DNA from: Streptomyces sp. FIT100
GTDB taxonomy: Bacteria > Actinomycetota > Actinomycetes > Streptomycetales > Streptomycetaceae
NCBI RefSeq assembly: GCF_024584805.1
Contig: NZ_CP075715.1
Location: 3,406,026 to 3,470,025 of the forward strand
Reading direction: 5' to 3'
Length of the DNA stretch: 64,000 nt
Part shown: positions 31,777 to 40,590 of the stretch, piece by piece
How the letters are laid out: each line of letters starts with the position of its first letter
Position numbering within the stretch: the first letter of the stretch is position 1
Notes under the pieces: generated by a model
Told to the model about the DNA's origin: nothing
The model's database searches: none
What the model saw: only the letters and a program-made list of their open reading frames with translations
Made by a program: the position numbers and the translations under genes

Positions 31777-32247
31777 GGAGGACCCGGGCTCACGCCCGGC
31801 CGAGGCTGCCGGTGCGCAGGGCGCGGGACTCCCCCATCCGCAGGACGCCCGCAGCGGCCGCGAGGAGCAGGGCGCTCAGGGCGGCGAGGGCGACGAGCCC
31901 GGCCGGGGCGGGGCCAGGTCGGTGAGGGTACGGGCCTCCAGGAGGGCACCGCGGACCACGAGCAGGCTGCCGGTGCTGTCGGGCACGGCACGCGGCTCGC
32001 GGCTGCGGCCGAAGCGGGCGGTGCTGGTGGTGGACCGGGGGGTGCTGGTGGTGGCCCGGAGCGCACGGTGCGGCATGTGCAGTTCCCGGTCACGGGCGTC
32101 CCGGCGGACGTGGAGACGGCGCTGGAGCAGGTGCGGGCGCTGGCCGGCGGGTCGCCCGCGGGGCCGGCGGGGCAGCGGTCCGCCTCGCCGAGAGGTCGGC
32201 GCCGTGCGGTCATAGCGCCGACCGCCGACCGGCCGGAGCGCCGGAGG
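31777..32247. other. Gene-poor region downstream of small RNA
   Basis: About 470 bp in which both strands have open frames, but none has a ribosome site, domain or consistent codon bias. Repeated GTGCTGGTGGTGG and GCCACCACCAGC-type simple sequence around 32015-32060 produces long artefactual frames. Possibly decayed coding sequence. Confidence 0.5.
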
Positions 32248-32910
32248 TCAGGGCGCCAGGCGCTCGATTCGCCAACCCGTGGGCTCGTCCGCTGCGCGTA
32301 CGTAGCGGAGCCGGTCGTGCAGCCGGTTCTCATGGCCCTGCCAGAACTCGACCGTCTCCGGGGTGACGCGGTAGCCGCCCCACTCCGGCGGGACCGGCAC
32401 CTGCTCGCCCTCCGGGTAGCGGGCGGCGAGCTCCTCGTAACGGCCCGTCAGCTCCGCGCGGGAGGCGATCACGGAGGACTGGGGGCTGGCCCAGGCGCCG
32501 AGCTGGGAGCCGTGGGGGCGGGTGCGGAAGTACGCCGCCGTCTCGTCGCGGCCGACGCGGGCGGCCGTGCCGGTCACGATGATCTGGCGGGTCAGCGGGT
32601 GCCAGGGGAAGAGCAGCGAGATGTGGGGGTTGGCGTCGAGCTCGCGGCCCTTGCGTGAGGTGTAGTTCGTGTAGAAGACGAAGCCGCGGTGGTCGAAGTG
32701 CTTGAGCAGCACCGTGCGGGAGGACGGCCGGCCGTCGGGGGTCGCCGTGGAGACGATCATGGCGTTCGGCTCGTGCAGGTGGCCGGTCGCGGCGTCCTTG
32801 AACCAGTGGACGAACTGTTCCATCGGCTCGGGGGGCAGGTCCGCGTCGTCGAGCGGGGTCGAGCGGTAGTGCTCGCGCATGGCGGCGGGATCGAGGGCGT
32901 CGTCGGTCAC
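32248..32910 (-). CDS. pdxH: Pyridoxamine 5'-phosphate oxidase
   Basis: A 220-aa PdxH. FMN- and substrate-binding segments appear in order: [56 protein letters not shown] and the C-terminal dimer segment [16 protein letters not shown]...GWRIERLAP. It oxidises PNP or PMP to pyridoxal phosphate. Length is typical. The GTG start gives [17 protein letters not shown]. Stand-alone, divergent from the citrate synthase gene. Confidence 0.96.
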   Translation of the reverse strand: MTDDALDPAAMREHYRSTPLDDADLPPEPMEQFVHWFKDAATGHLHEPNAMIVSTATPDGRPSSRTVLLKHFDHRGFVFYTNYTSRKGRELDANPHISLLFPWHPLTRQIIVTGTAARVGRDETAAYFRTRPHGSQLGAWASPQSSVIASRAELTGRYEELAARYPEGEQVPVPPEWGGYRVTPETVEFWQGHENRLHDRLRYVRAADEPTGWRIERLAP

Positions 32911-33195
32911 GGGATCATCCTGCCCCAGGGCCCGGGGGGCCGGGGGCCGGGGACCACGCCCGTCCGGGGGCCGGAGTCTGCCCGGCACCGAGTGCCGTTA
33001 ACCCTTCGGGACCGGATCGGCGCAGTGTGCCGGATGTCACGCTTCCCCGCATCAGTGGAACCGGCCAAAATCATGGGCTGGGCCGCTGTGGCCTCCCTAC
33101 GACGCGGATGGGGTGACCACCCGCCGCTCGGGGCATCACCGGGGTGACCCACCCGGGCCGAAGCTTTTCTCGCACACATCATGAGGAGCCGCCTG

Positions 33196-34296
33196 ATGTC
33201 CGATTTCGTACCCGGACTTGAGGGAGTCATCGCGTTCGAGACGGAGATCGCGGAACCCGACAAGGAAGGCGGCGCGCTCCGCTACCGCGGCGTCGACGTC
33301 GAGGATCTCGTCGGCCATGTCTCGTTCGGGAACGTGTGGGGCCTGCTGGTCGACGGGGCGTTCAACCCCGGGCTGCCGGCCGCCGAGCCGTTCCCGATCC
33401 CGGTCCACTCCGGTGACATCCGTGTCGACGTCCAGTCGGCGCTCGCCATGCTCGCGCCGGTGTGGGGCCTGAAACCGCTCCTTGACATCGACGAGGCGCA
33501 GGCCCGGGAGGACCTCGCACGGGCCGCCGTCATGGCGCTGTCGTACGTGGCACAGAGTGCCCGCGGGCAGGGGCTGCCGATGGTGCCGCAGCGCGAGATC
33601 GACAAGGCGCAGTCGGTCGTCGAGCGGTTCATGATCCGCTGGCGCGGCGAGCCGGACCCGAAGCACGTCAAGGCCGTTGACGCCTACTGGACGTCGGCCG
33701 CCGAGCACGGCATGAACGCCTCCACCTTCACCGCCCGGGTCATCGCCTCGACCGGTGCCGACGTCGCCGCCGCGCTCTCGGGTGCGGTCGGCGCCATGTC
33801 CGGCCCGCTGCACGGCGGTGCGCCGTCCCGTGTGCTCGGCATGATCGAGGAGATCGAGCGGACCGGCGACGCGACGGCGTACGTCAAGCAGGCGCTGGAC
33901 AACGGCGAGCGTCTGATGGGCTTCGGCCACCGTGTGTACCGGGCCGAGGACCCGCGCGCCCGCGTCCTGCGGCGCACGGCGAAGGAGTTGGGCGCGCCGC
34001 GCTTCGAGGTGGCGGAGGCGCTGGAGAAGGCCGCGCTGGAGGAGCTGCACGCGCGCCGTCCTGACCGGGTCCTGGCGACCAACGTCGAGTTCTGGGCGGC
34101 GATCATGCTGGACTTCGCCGAGGTCCCTGCACACATGTTCACCTCGATGTTCACCTGCGCCCGCACGGCCGGCTGGTCGGCGCACATCCTGGAGCAGAAG
34201 CGCACCGGCCGTCTGGTGCGCCCCTCGGCCCGGTACGTCGGCCCGGGCAGCCGCGACCCGCGCGAGATCGAGGGCTACGCCGACATCGTCGGCTGA
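33196..34296 (+). CDS. Citrate synthase family protein (type II)
   Basis: A 366-aa citrate synthase. Catalytic His/Asp segments: GPLHGGAPSRVLGMI (first His), MGFGHRVYRAEDPRA (second His and Arg) and NVEFWAAIMLDFA region (Asp/Glu), ending with the conserved CARTAGWSAHILEQ helix. It condenses oxaloacetate with acetyl-CoA or propionyl-CoA; length and N-terminus (VPGLEGVIAFETEIAEPD) resemble the second citrate/2-methylcitrate synthase of actinobacteria. ATG 33196 has GAGGAG eight bases upstream. A terminator at 34311 separates it from island B. Confidence 0.95.
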   Translation: MSDFVPGLEGVIAFETEIAEPDKEGGALRYRGVDVEDLVGHVSFGNVWGLLVDGAFNPGLPAAEPFPIPVHSGDIRVDVQSALAMLAPVWGLKPLLDIDEAQAREDLARAAVMALSYVAQSARGQGLPMVPQREIDKAQSVVERFMIRWRGEPDPKHVKAVDAYWTSAAEHGMNASTFTARVIASTGADVAAALSGAVGAMSGPLHGGAPSRVLGMIEEIERTGDATAYVKQALDNGERLMGFGHRVYRAEDPRARVLRRTAKELGAPRFEVAEALEKAALEELHARRPDRVLATNVEFWAAIMLDFAEVPAHMFTSMFTCARTAGWSAHILEQKRTGRLVRPSARYVGPGSRDPREIEGYADIVG

Positions 34297-34310
34297 GTTC
34301 GGATCGTCGG

Positions 34311-34346
34311 GCCGCCCGCCCGCGCACTCCGCGTGGGGCGGGCGGC
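34311..34346. terminator. Bidirectional hairpin terminator
   Basis: GCCGCCCGCCC (34311-34321) and GGGCGGGCGGC (34336-34346) form a perfect 11-bp stem between the convergent citrate synthase and Nudix genes. Confidence 0.8.
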
Positions 34347-34353
34347 GCGCTGA

Positions 34354-34767
34354 TCAGGAAACCAAGGCGGCGTCGAGGTAGTCCTGTACCGGCTCGAACA
34401 GTCCGTACGGCACGTACTGCGAGATCTCGCCATGAGCGACCCAAGCCAGTTCGGCCAATTCCTCGGTGTCAGCGACATGGGCGGTACCGCCCACCACCTC
34501 GCAAGCCGTGTACGACATCAGTCGCCCTGTCTTCGGGTGGACACGCTCGCCGAGCAGCTTCACGGCGGCCACGTCCAGGCCGGTCTCCTCCCGGGTTTCG
34601 CGCACGGCGGCGTCTTCGCGTGCCTCGTCGGGCTCGACTTCACCGGCCGGGAATTGCCAGGACAGCTGCCCTTCGTTGACCCGGCGGCGGACCATGAGCA
34701 CACGCCCCTGTTGGACGACGATGGCCGCGGCGATGTCCGGTCGTTCCTCCGCGTTCTGCTGCGTCAC
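34354..34767 (-). CDS. Nudix hydrolase
   Basis: A 137-aa Nudix enzyme. The box is canonical (AGEVEPDEAREDA then RETREETGLDV) with all metal-binding Glu present. The N-terminal QGRVLMVRRRVNEGQLSWQF resembles MutT/ADP-ribose-type substrates. The GTG start overlaps the stop of the upstream HTH-Nudix gene by 4 bp, so the two are co-translated. It parallels the Nudix at 7069 in island A: in each island a catalytic Nudix is the second gene of a regulator operon. Confidence 0.93.
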   Translation of the reverse strand: MTQQNAEERPDIAAAIVVQQGRVLMVRRRVNEGQLSWQFPAGEVEPDEAREDAAVRETREETGLDVAAVKLLGERVHPKTGRLMSYTACEVVGGTAHVADTEELAELAWVAHGEISQYVPYGLFEPVQDYLDAALVS

Positions 34768-35423
34768 GTCTGCTCCTCCAGGACTGCCAGGATGGGTGGA
34801 AAGATCGTATCGACGGGGATGAAGCGGGCTACCGCGTTTCTGGGAACCCACATGACGTCGACGTTCTCCACCGCGTCCGTGTTGGTTGCCTCCCCCGCCA
34901 GGTACTCGCAGAGGAAGTACTCGCACAGCACCCCCGTAACGGGATGCACGCGGTTGCCGACGTGCCGCCGGACCGCACAGTGGACACCTGTCTCATCCAG
35001 CGTTTCCCGCACTGTGATGGTCTCCCCCTTCGCGCCCGGCTTGATGACCCCGGCCGGGAACTGCCATGTGATTCCGGCAGCGTCGACGTCTCTTCGGCAC
35101 ACCAGCAGGACGTCGCTCTCGCGGATGACCACAGCGATGGCTACGCGGAGTGCCTGCGCGCCGACGGGCGCCTGCTCTATTGATGCCCGATCCCTCGTCA
35201 TCATGAGCGCGAAACGCTGTCGTGCCGCGGCGGAAGCCTGTTCATGAGCGGTGTCGAGTAGCTGTTGCATCTCCCCGCGGGGCACCACGTTTTCGTCGGC
35301 GTGCCAGGCAGCCACAGTCCTCACCCCGATGCCCAATTTCGCGGCGAACTGCTCGTTGCTCAGACGTAGGGCGGACTGCAGTAGGCAGGCGTACCGACCG
35401 GTCCAGCGCTCGATCGCGTCCAC
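34764..35423 (-). CDS. HTH regulator fused to a degenerate Nudix sensor domain
   Basis: A 219-aa protein. N-terminal HTH (about 15-50, LSNEQFAAKLGIGVRTVAAW), linker, then a Nudix domain from about 85. The Nudix box is altered: AGVIKPGAKGETITV then RETLDETGV, so the first conserved Glu is Ala and the REUxEE Glu is Asp. Catalysis is probably lost and the domain likely senses a Nudix-type ligand, as in NrtR regulators. It precedes an active-box Nudix and is divergent from the NDK-CYTH operon, which it probably regulates. GTG 35423 is the annotated start. Confidence 0.9.
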   Translation of the reverse strand: MDAIERWTGRYACLLQSALRLSNEQFAAKLGIGVRTVAAWHADENVVPRGEMQQLLDTAHEQASAAARQRFALMMTRDRASIEQAPVGAQALRVAIAVVIRESDVLLVCRRDVDAAGITWQFPAGVIKPGAKGETITVRETLDETGVHCAVRRHVGNRVHPVTGVLCEYFLCEYLAGEATNTDAVENVDVMWVPRNAVARFIPVDTIFPPILAVLEEQT

Positions 35424-35833
35424 GAACCTGTTCCTTCCTCACCGCCACTATCGGTACAGGAACCCGTGCACTGAAAGTGCACTCCCACCGCACTGGCGCT
35501 TCATGGTTGTACGGGGAAAGCCCCGGAAGAATCTCTGTCACCAGGGCCGAGGAATCGCCTGACACCGGCTGAGTCCCTGGAAGGCGTGTACGAGGCGCGG
35601 AGGCGCCGGATGACCACGAGGAGATCCTAAATGCGCGTCCCCGATGGATAGCAGTTAGAGGGAAGTTGGCCGAATCGGACCTCTCAGCTTGGCAGGGTGG
35701 GCCGTACGGCTTCGGGTGTTCATCAGTCCCGGCCGGTCCGCACGTCCGAACCGCACCGCTGACGCCGGTAACCTCAACGAATGATGGCTGATCCGCCGTC
35801 ATGTTCGGTTGCCAGCAATGCGAAAGGGAGTCA
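35424..35833. other. Divergent regulatory region of island B
   Basis: A 410-bp gene-free region of lower GC than its surroundings, holding the promoters for the regulator (left) and the NDK operon (right). A 17-bp palindrome lies at 35466. No other long frame with domain support is seen. Confidence 0.55.
35466..35482. promoter_or_regulatory. Palindrome GTGCACT-GAA-AGTGCAC
   Basis: A perfect 7-bp inverted repeat with a 3-base spacer, about 45 bp upstream of the HTH-Nudix start. Placement and symmetry suit autoregulation by the adjacent HTH protein. Confidence 0.5.
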
Positions 35834-36343
35834 ATGGCCGAGGTTCAGGCACACACTGTCGAGCGCACGCTCGTCCTGCTCAAGCCCGATGCGCTGACGC
35901 GTGGCCTGGCAGGAAGAATCATCGCTCGATTCGAGGATGCTGCACTGAAGATCGTCGGTACGAAGATGAAGTGGATGGACGAGGAGTTCACGCGTCGTCA
36001 CTACTTCGATTTGGAAGAACGGTTGGGTGCGGAGGTCTACAACGTCACCGCGACATTCATGCAGCAGGGACCGGTCGTTGCCCTGGTGCTGGAAGGCTTC
36101 GACGCCATCGCCACCGTCCGCAAGATCGTCGGTAGCACGTACCCCAACCAGGCTCCGGCAGGCACGGTGCGAGGCGACTTCTCTCACTACAGCGCGGCAG
36201 CCAGCATCGCCTCGGGCAAGGCAGTCGCAAACCTCGTGCACGCCTCCGGCAACGCCGAGGAGGCCAAGCAGGAGGTGGAGCTGTGGTTCGACAAGGACGA
36301 GCTACAGGACTACAAGACGCTGGCCGAGATCTACACGTACTAG
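35834..36343 (+). CDS. Nucleoside-diphosphate-kinase-like protein
   Basis: A 169-aa NDK-fold protein, about 30 residues longer than housekeeping Ndk. The start reads RTLVLLKPDALTRGLAGRII. The catalytic region carries VHASGNAEEAKQEVELWF, in which the active-site His is kept but the usual NxxHGSDS pattern is changed. GSTYPNQAPAGTVRGDF matches the nucleotide-binding loop. It probably transfers phosphate to a nucleotide or analogue. ATG 35834 follows AAAGGGAG. First gene of the island B operon. A housekeeping ndk is expected elsewhere in the genome, so this is a specialised paralogue. Confidence 0.9.
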   Translation: MAEVQAHTVERTLVLLKPDALTRGLAGRIIARFEDAALKIVGTKMKWMDEEFTRRHYFDLEERLGAEVYNVTATFMQQGPVVALVLEGFDAIATVRKIVGSTYPNQAPAGTVRGDFSHYSAAASIASGKAVANLVHASGNAEEAKQEVELWFDKDELQDYKTLAEIYTY

Positions 36344-36423
36344 CAGCGGGTCACTGCGTCACCACGGGGACACCCGGGCGTTGATCACCACTGGGGCACG
36401 ACCGTCTGATCCGAGAGAGAACT

Positions 36424-36723
36424 ATGACCAACCCGACCCGCTTGGCCTCCACCAACGAACTGGAGTCGATCTTCCAGCGTGAGCTGGCGACCGATCAGTG
36501 GGCGGCCACCGAGACCGCGTACGCCCTGGCCGTGCGCCATCGCGACCTGGGCGACTGGCCCACGGCGCGCGAGTGGGCCCAGCAGTGCCTGCGTCTACTG
36601 GAGGCCTTCCCCAGCGAGACGGAAGAGCAGGTCGCCACCGGCCGCACGTCGGTCGGAGGCGTCCAGCTCCCGACCTACCTGCACTCCGGAGTCGTCGGGG
36701 AGCGCTTCGGCACCCTCGGCTGA
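36424..36723 (+). CDS. Small helical protein of unknown function
   Basis: A 99-aa protein (MTNPTRLASTNELESIFQRE) with an amphipathic TPR-like central stretch (ALAVRHRDLGDWPTAREWAQ). GAGAG lies four bases before the ATG. A Gly-rich end (GERFGTLG) follows. I recall similar short proteins in Streptomyces clusters beside CYTH/HD genes, but have no functional name. In the operon between NDK and CYTH. Confidence 0.8.
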   Translation: MTNPTRLASTNELESIFQRELATDQWAATETAYALAVRHRDLGDWPTAREWAQQCLRLLEAFPSETEEQVATGRTSVGGVQLPTYLHSGVVGERFGTLG

Positions 36724-36884
36724 CACTCGCCGACACACCGGGGTGGTGCGGCCGACACCCGCATCAGCCGCACCACCCCGCACTCGACCACCAATCCCAT
36801 AGCGATCGCCCGACCGGACAGGCCCCCGCACGGCAGGGTCCGGCTGGCTTCGCCATGCCCGAAACGAGGAGAGGCAGCAGCCCC

Positions 36885-37469
36885 GTGGCCATCGAGATCG
36901 AGATGCGTGCCCGCTTCACCAAGGAGGTCCGCGACCAACTCGTCACCCGCCTGAAGGCGGACGGGGAGGACCTGGGCCTCGACGACAAGCACATCTACTT
37001 CTACGTGCTCCCCGACCAGCTACTGAAGGTCACCGACAACACCGCCGCCCGCACCGCCAAGATCACTCTCAAGGGGAGCAAGATCGGGCAGGGCGCAGCC
37101 TTCGCAGAGACCGAGTTCCCCATCGCCCCCGCCGACGTTCCCTCTGCGGTGAAAGTGTTCAACGCCCTCGGGTTCGAGACGGCGATGCACGAGGCGTTCA
37201 ACTTCCGTCACAACTTCCGCTTCGACGAGATCGAGATCGCGGTCAAGTGGAGTGAGGTGTGGGGCTACCACGCCGAGTTCGAGGTCCTACTGGAGGACGG
37301 CGCCTCGGACGCCGCCCGTGCCCAAGCCGAAGGCAGGATCACCGACGTCGCCACGGCACTCGGGGTGACCTTGATGACGGAACAGGAGCTGGCTGACTTC
37401 ACGGCCGCCTTCGACACCGCAGAGAGGGAGCGCAAGGAGCGCGAACAGCAGGCCGCGCCGATCCGGTAG
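36885..37469 (+). CDS. CYTH-domain protein with atypical ExExR start
   Basis: A 194-aa CYTH-fold protein. The N-terminal signature reads EIEMRAR, so the motif's Lys is replaced by Arg, an unusual variation. Later strands fit the fold (TAKITLKGSKIGQG, AETEFPIA, EIEIAVKWSEVWGYHAEFEV). The last 40 residues form a charged helix (ERERKEREQ). It may be a triphosphatase or cyclase-like enzyme, or a binding protein with reduced activity. The start is set at GTG 36885; the ATG at 36855 has no ribosome site. It is divergent in sequence from the CYTH at 11322. Confidence 0.88.
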   Translation: MAIEIEMRARFTKEVRDQLVTRLKADGEDLGLDDKHIYFYVLPDQLLKVTDNTAARTAKITLKGSKIGQGAAFAETEFPIAPADVPSAVKVFNALGFETAMHEAFNFRHNFRFDEIEIAVKWSEVWGYHAEFEVLLEDGASDAARAQAEGRITDVATALGVTLMTEQELADFTAAFDTAERERKEREQQAAPIR

Positions 37470-37510
37470 GCAAACATCACCGCGGAGACCACCGAGGGGG
37501 TGGGCACGAA

Positions 37511-38275
37511 ATGAGCACGACCCCATTGACCGCAAGTCTTTTCGACCTGGCTGCCCGAGGGCAGCTCCCGCTCCACCAGCACATGGACCACGCCACCATC
37601 GCATGGGTCAGCGACAACCGGCCCGACCTCCCGCCGACGCCGACGCCGCCCTTGCGCCCGCACTCGAAGGAGCTCCTCGCACACAGCGGGCTGTCCACCC
37701 GGTGGTGGGCCGACCCCCGCCTGTACACGTCACTCCACGGCGTCCGGCACGCCATGAGGACGGCGGCACTAGCCGCCGTCCTCGCCGAGGCAAACGGCCT
37801 CGACGACGCCGACACCGCCACAGTGATCCTCGCCGCCGCCATACACGACTGCCAGCGTCGCCACGACAAGGACGACCGCGGGCACGGTGCCCGCGCAGCC
37901 GTCTGGCTCGCCGCGAACGCCGACGCCGTCTGGGGCCACTTCGGCCTCACCGCCGCACCGCGGCGCATCGTGCAGGCGGCCACGGCCGTCCGACTGCACG
38001 ACATCCCGTACGAGGCGTTCACCGGCGCCGACAAGTCCGACCACGCCCGGGCCCAGCGCATAACCGACGTGGTCAAGGCGGCCGACGCCCTGGACCGCTA
38101 CCGCCTGCCGAAACTGAAGTGGTGGCCGGACGCCCAGTACGTCCGCGAACCCGCCTTCGACCAGTTGCGCGGCCTCGCCTTCGACCTGGTCCTGGTCTCC
38201 GAGCGGGCCTACCTCGGCGGGGCCAGCGGCACCGCGGCCGTTCGCTACGCGCTCGCCGAGAAGGGCCTCCTCTGA
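37511..38275 (+). CDS. HD-domain metal-dependent hydrolase
   Basis: A 254-aa HD protein. His in TSLHGVRHAMRTAAL, HD dyad in AAAIHDCQRRHDKDDRGHGA, then a VRLHDIPYEAF segment and an Asp in DVVKAADALDRYR complete an HD-type metal site. ATG 37511 follows GAGGGGG with 10-base spacing. Immediately downstream of CYTH and overlapping the next gene's start region by close spacing (2 bp), so it is an operon member. A nucleotide phosphohydrolase or phosphodiesterase role is inferred. Confidence 0.9.
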   Translation: MSTTPLTASLFDLAARGQLPLHQHMDHATIAWVSDNRPDLPPTPTPPLRPHSKELLAHSGLSTRWWADPRLYTSLHGVRHAMRTAALAAVLAEANGLDDADTATVILAAAIHDCQRRHDKDDRGHGARAAVWLAANADAVWGHFGLTAAPRRIVQAATAVRLHDIPYEAFTGADKSDHARAQRITDVVKAADALDRYRLPKLKWWPDAQYVREPAFDQLRGLAFDLVLVSERAYLGGASGTAAVRYALAEKGLL

Positions 38276-38277
38276 CC

Positions 38278-39672
38278 ATGGACTTCATCGACGCCTACCA
38301 TCTGTGGGCCGACGCCCACGCGTTCTTCGACTCCGCTCTCATCCCCGGTCCTGCCGACCACACCGACCCCCTCGCGGCCCAGGTCGCGGGCTGGGACAAA
38401 CGGCTCTCCGAGGAGACCCCGAACGGTCACCTCCTGCGGGAGAACGCCCTCTTCGAGGCCCTGAGCGGCAGCGGCAAGCTGCACCTGTTGCACGTCACCC
38501 ACGCCCTGGAGGAAATCAGCCGGCAGGGAGTGCTCTACCCGTCGGGCGGCTGCCTCGTCGGGAGCATCTACTGCGCGCCGCTCACCGCGACCAACCAGGG
38601 CTTCCGCATGCACAACCTGGGCTCCTACGTCCTGACCAAGGAAGCACCGGCCTTCCTGGCCAATCTCGGGGTCACCGATCGCGTTCCCACGCCGCTGATC
38701 TTCGAGATCCACACTCCACCGCAGGCGTACCGTGGGCTTGCCGGCGTGGACTACCTGCGGCTCGGCCTCATCCACCTGAAGATCTACAGCCACCTCGAAT
38801 ACCTGCTGAGCAAGAACGAGCGGCACCAGCTGCGCGAGACCGTCGTCAGCCGGGTCAAGAACTCGGCCGCGTTCCTCGCCACCGCTGCCGCTGTCGCCTA
38901 CCAGCGCACCCAGGTCGACGCCGAGCCGTTCCTGAAGCTGCTCGACGAGACGATCCCTCGCCTGCCGATCCTCGGCTACCTGTACTTCGAGGTGGTTGCC
39001 GAGTACCTGATGCTCCACTCGAGCTCCCACCACACCCGGCGCCTGGCCGAGCTCGGCGAATTGAACAACTGGCTGTACAAGGAGATGCTCTTCGCCTCCT
39101 TCCCCGCCATGGCCGGCAAGTTCGACCTCGCGAGGTTCCGCCCCCGCCCGAAGCAGTTGGCCGCGCTTATGCGCCGAGTCGACCCGACCATCGACACCAT
39201 CCACGCGAGCGCCTACCTGGTCGAGCGGATCAGCTACCTTGTCGCCGCCCGCCTCTTCGCGCACGGCGACGCCCCCGAAGCCTGGCACCACACGCACTGG
39301 GAGTTCGACTCCCTGGCCGCCCAGCTCGGACCGCTCCTCGGCCACCTGATCCACCGGGAACTGCGCACCTTCGGCCGCTACCCCGACTTCTACTTCTACT
39401 TCGACCAGCACAAGGCACTGCAAGCCTGGAACTACTGGAACCACATGGACATCGTCGCCCCGTTCAACGGCACGATGCCCAAGGGCGAGATCGGCATCAA
39501 CCCGGCCTACCCCAACCTCGACTACCGCGTATGGCGCGCTGAGCAGGACGATGCCGACCACCTCCACCCGGCCGAAGAACTCACGCTGACCATCGCCCCG
39601 CGTCTGGTGGACATCAAGTACACCCTGATGCGCAACAACCAGTGGATCGCCCCCGCGCCCAGCGTCGCCTGA
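38278..39672 (+). CDS. Unknown 464-aa protein, island B; N-terminal region faintly ADP-ribosyltransferase-like
   Basis: I do not recognise this family. Residues about 60-95 (GKLHLLHVTHALEEISRQGV, then LYPSGGCLVGSIYC) resemble the first NAD-binding block of ART-fold proteins such as DarT or Tpt1, where HVTH or YHITH precedes a GL/GV turn. The middle is helical (IHLKIYSHLEYLLSKNER, YFEVVAEYLMLHSSSHH), and the C-terminus is rich in aromatic residues (YPDFYFYFDQHKALQAWNYW) and ends near YTLMRNNQWIAP. No membrane segment. It begins 2 bp after the HD stop. The ART resemblance is weak and needs structure prediction. Confidence 0.85.
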   Translation: MDFIDAYHLWADAHAFFDSALIPGPADHTDPLAAQVAGWDKRLSEETPNGHLLRENALFEALSGSGKLHLLHVTHALEEISRQGVLYPSGGCLVGSIYCAPLTATNQGFRMHNLGSYVLTKEAPAFLANLGVTDRVPTPLIFEIHTPPQAYRGLAGVDYLRLGLIHLKIYSHLEYLLSKNERHQLRETVVSRVKNSAAFLATAAAVAYQRTQVDAEPFLKLLDETIPRLPILGYLYFEVVAEYLMLHSSSHHTRRLAELGELNNWLYKEMLFASFPAMAGKFDLARFRPRPKQLAALMRRVDPTIDTIHASAYLVERISYLVAARLFAHGDAPEAWHHTHWEFDSLAAQLGPLLGHLIHRELRTFGRYPDFYFYFDQHKALQAWNYWNHMDIVAPFNGTMPKGEIGINPAYPNLDYRVWRAEQDDADHLHPAEELTLTIAPRLVDIKYTLMRNNQWIAPAPSVA

Positions 39673-39732
39673 TTACCGCCGCCGCCGCGGCCCACCCCAC
39701 CCCCGAGCAACCTCACACGCAGGAGATTCGTG

Positions 39733-40470
39733 ATGAGTTCCTCCGGCATGCCCTCCGTCGACATCCTCGGCAAGCAGATCGCCTCCGTCCTGGCCGACCC
39801 GGCCATCACCCACGGCCTGGCCCGCACCCTCAGGGCCGCGGCCAGGGAGATCGAACTCCAGCGCAGCCACCGCACCAGCCGACGCTCATGGCCCAACGGC
39901 CGGATCAACGGCAAACCCACCAAGATCCAGATCGGCGGCGGCGCCCACCGCATCGACGGATTCTTCAACATCGACCTCGTCCCGCCTGCCGACCTGCTCT
40001 GGGACATCCGCGAGGGCGTCCCCCTCCAGAGCGACAGCGCGAACCAGATCTTCTCCGAGCACTTCCTGGAGCACATCGACTACCCGCGCTCAGCCAAGCA
40101 CTTCGTCCACGAGGCCCATCGCGTCCTCGTACCGGGCGGCCGGATCATCACCGGCGTCCCTGACGCCGCTTTCGCCCTGAGTCACTACCCCGGCCCCCTG
40201 GACTCGTCCGACGAGACAATCGAGCGCTGGTACACCAAGCGCGACTGTCGTGGTGACATCAACACGCGGCTCGACCTCGTCAACCTCGTCTTCCGCGACC
40301 AGGACGACGACCCGACGTACACCCCGCACCTGTGGGCCTATGACCACGAGAAGCTCGACCAGCTCTTCACCGAGGCCGGCTTCAACACTGTCGAGCCCTG
40401 TACGTTCGACCCCACCATCGCCAACCCGAAGCGCCGCTGGGGCAGCGTCTACGTCGTCGCCACGAAGTAG
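39733..40470 (+). CDS. Class I SAM-dependent methyltransferase
   Basis: A 245-aa methyltransferase. Motif I is an unusual IQIGGGAHRIDGFFNIDLVP, with VPLQSDSANQIFSEHFLEHI (Methyltransf_11-type) and VLVPGGRIITGVPDAAF in order. A preceding 65-residue helical segment begins MSSSGMPSVDILGK. AGGAG is seven bases before ATG 39733 (GTG 39730 is an alternative). The seven-strand core is intact. Following the unknown 464-aa gene by 60 bp, it closes the core of island B, parallel to the methyltransferase at 10648 in island A. Confidence 0.9.
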   Translation: MSSSGMPSVDILGKQIASVLADPAITHGLARTLRAAAREIELQRSHRTSRRSWPNGRINGKPTKIQIGGGAHRIDGFFNIDLVPPADLLWDIREGVPLQSDSANQIFSEHFLEHIDYPRSAKHFVHEAHRVLVPGGRIITGVPDAAFALSHYPGPLDSSDETIERWYTKRDCRGDINTRLDLVNLVFRDQDDDPTYTPHLWAYDHEKLDQLFTEAGFNTVEPCTFDPTIANPKRRWGSVYVVATK

Positions 40471-40590
40471 CCGCACAAGCAACCCGCGAGTCAGGAACGC
40501 CTCGTCCCCAACTCCTCCGGACTCACGGGCCTCCACTTACGCCAGGGCGCCACGCATCCGCCCGGCCACGCCGCCGAGGTAGCCACCCGC

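Noticed and set aside
31569..31925. 118-aa plus-strand frame over the small RNA
   Set aside because: The strong ribosome site serves the 12-codon frame, the longer frame has no domain and its tail is Arg/Pro-rich low-complexity sequence running through the terminator stem.
31777..32333. Long frames on both strands next to pdxH
   Set aside because: They arise from simple GGTGGTG-type sequence, lack ribosome sites and show no family resemblance.
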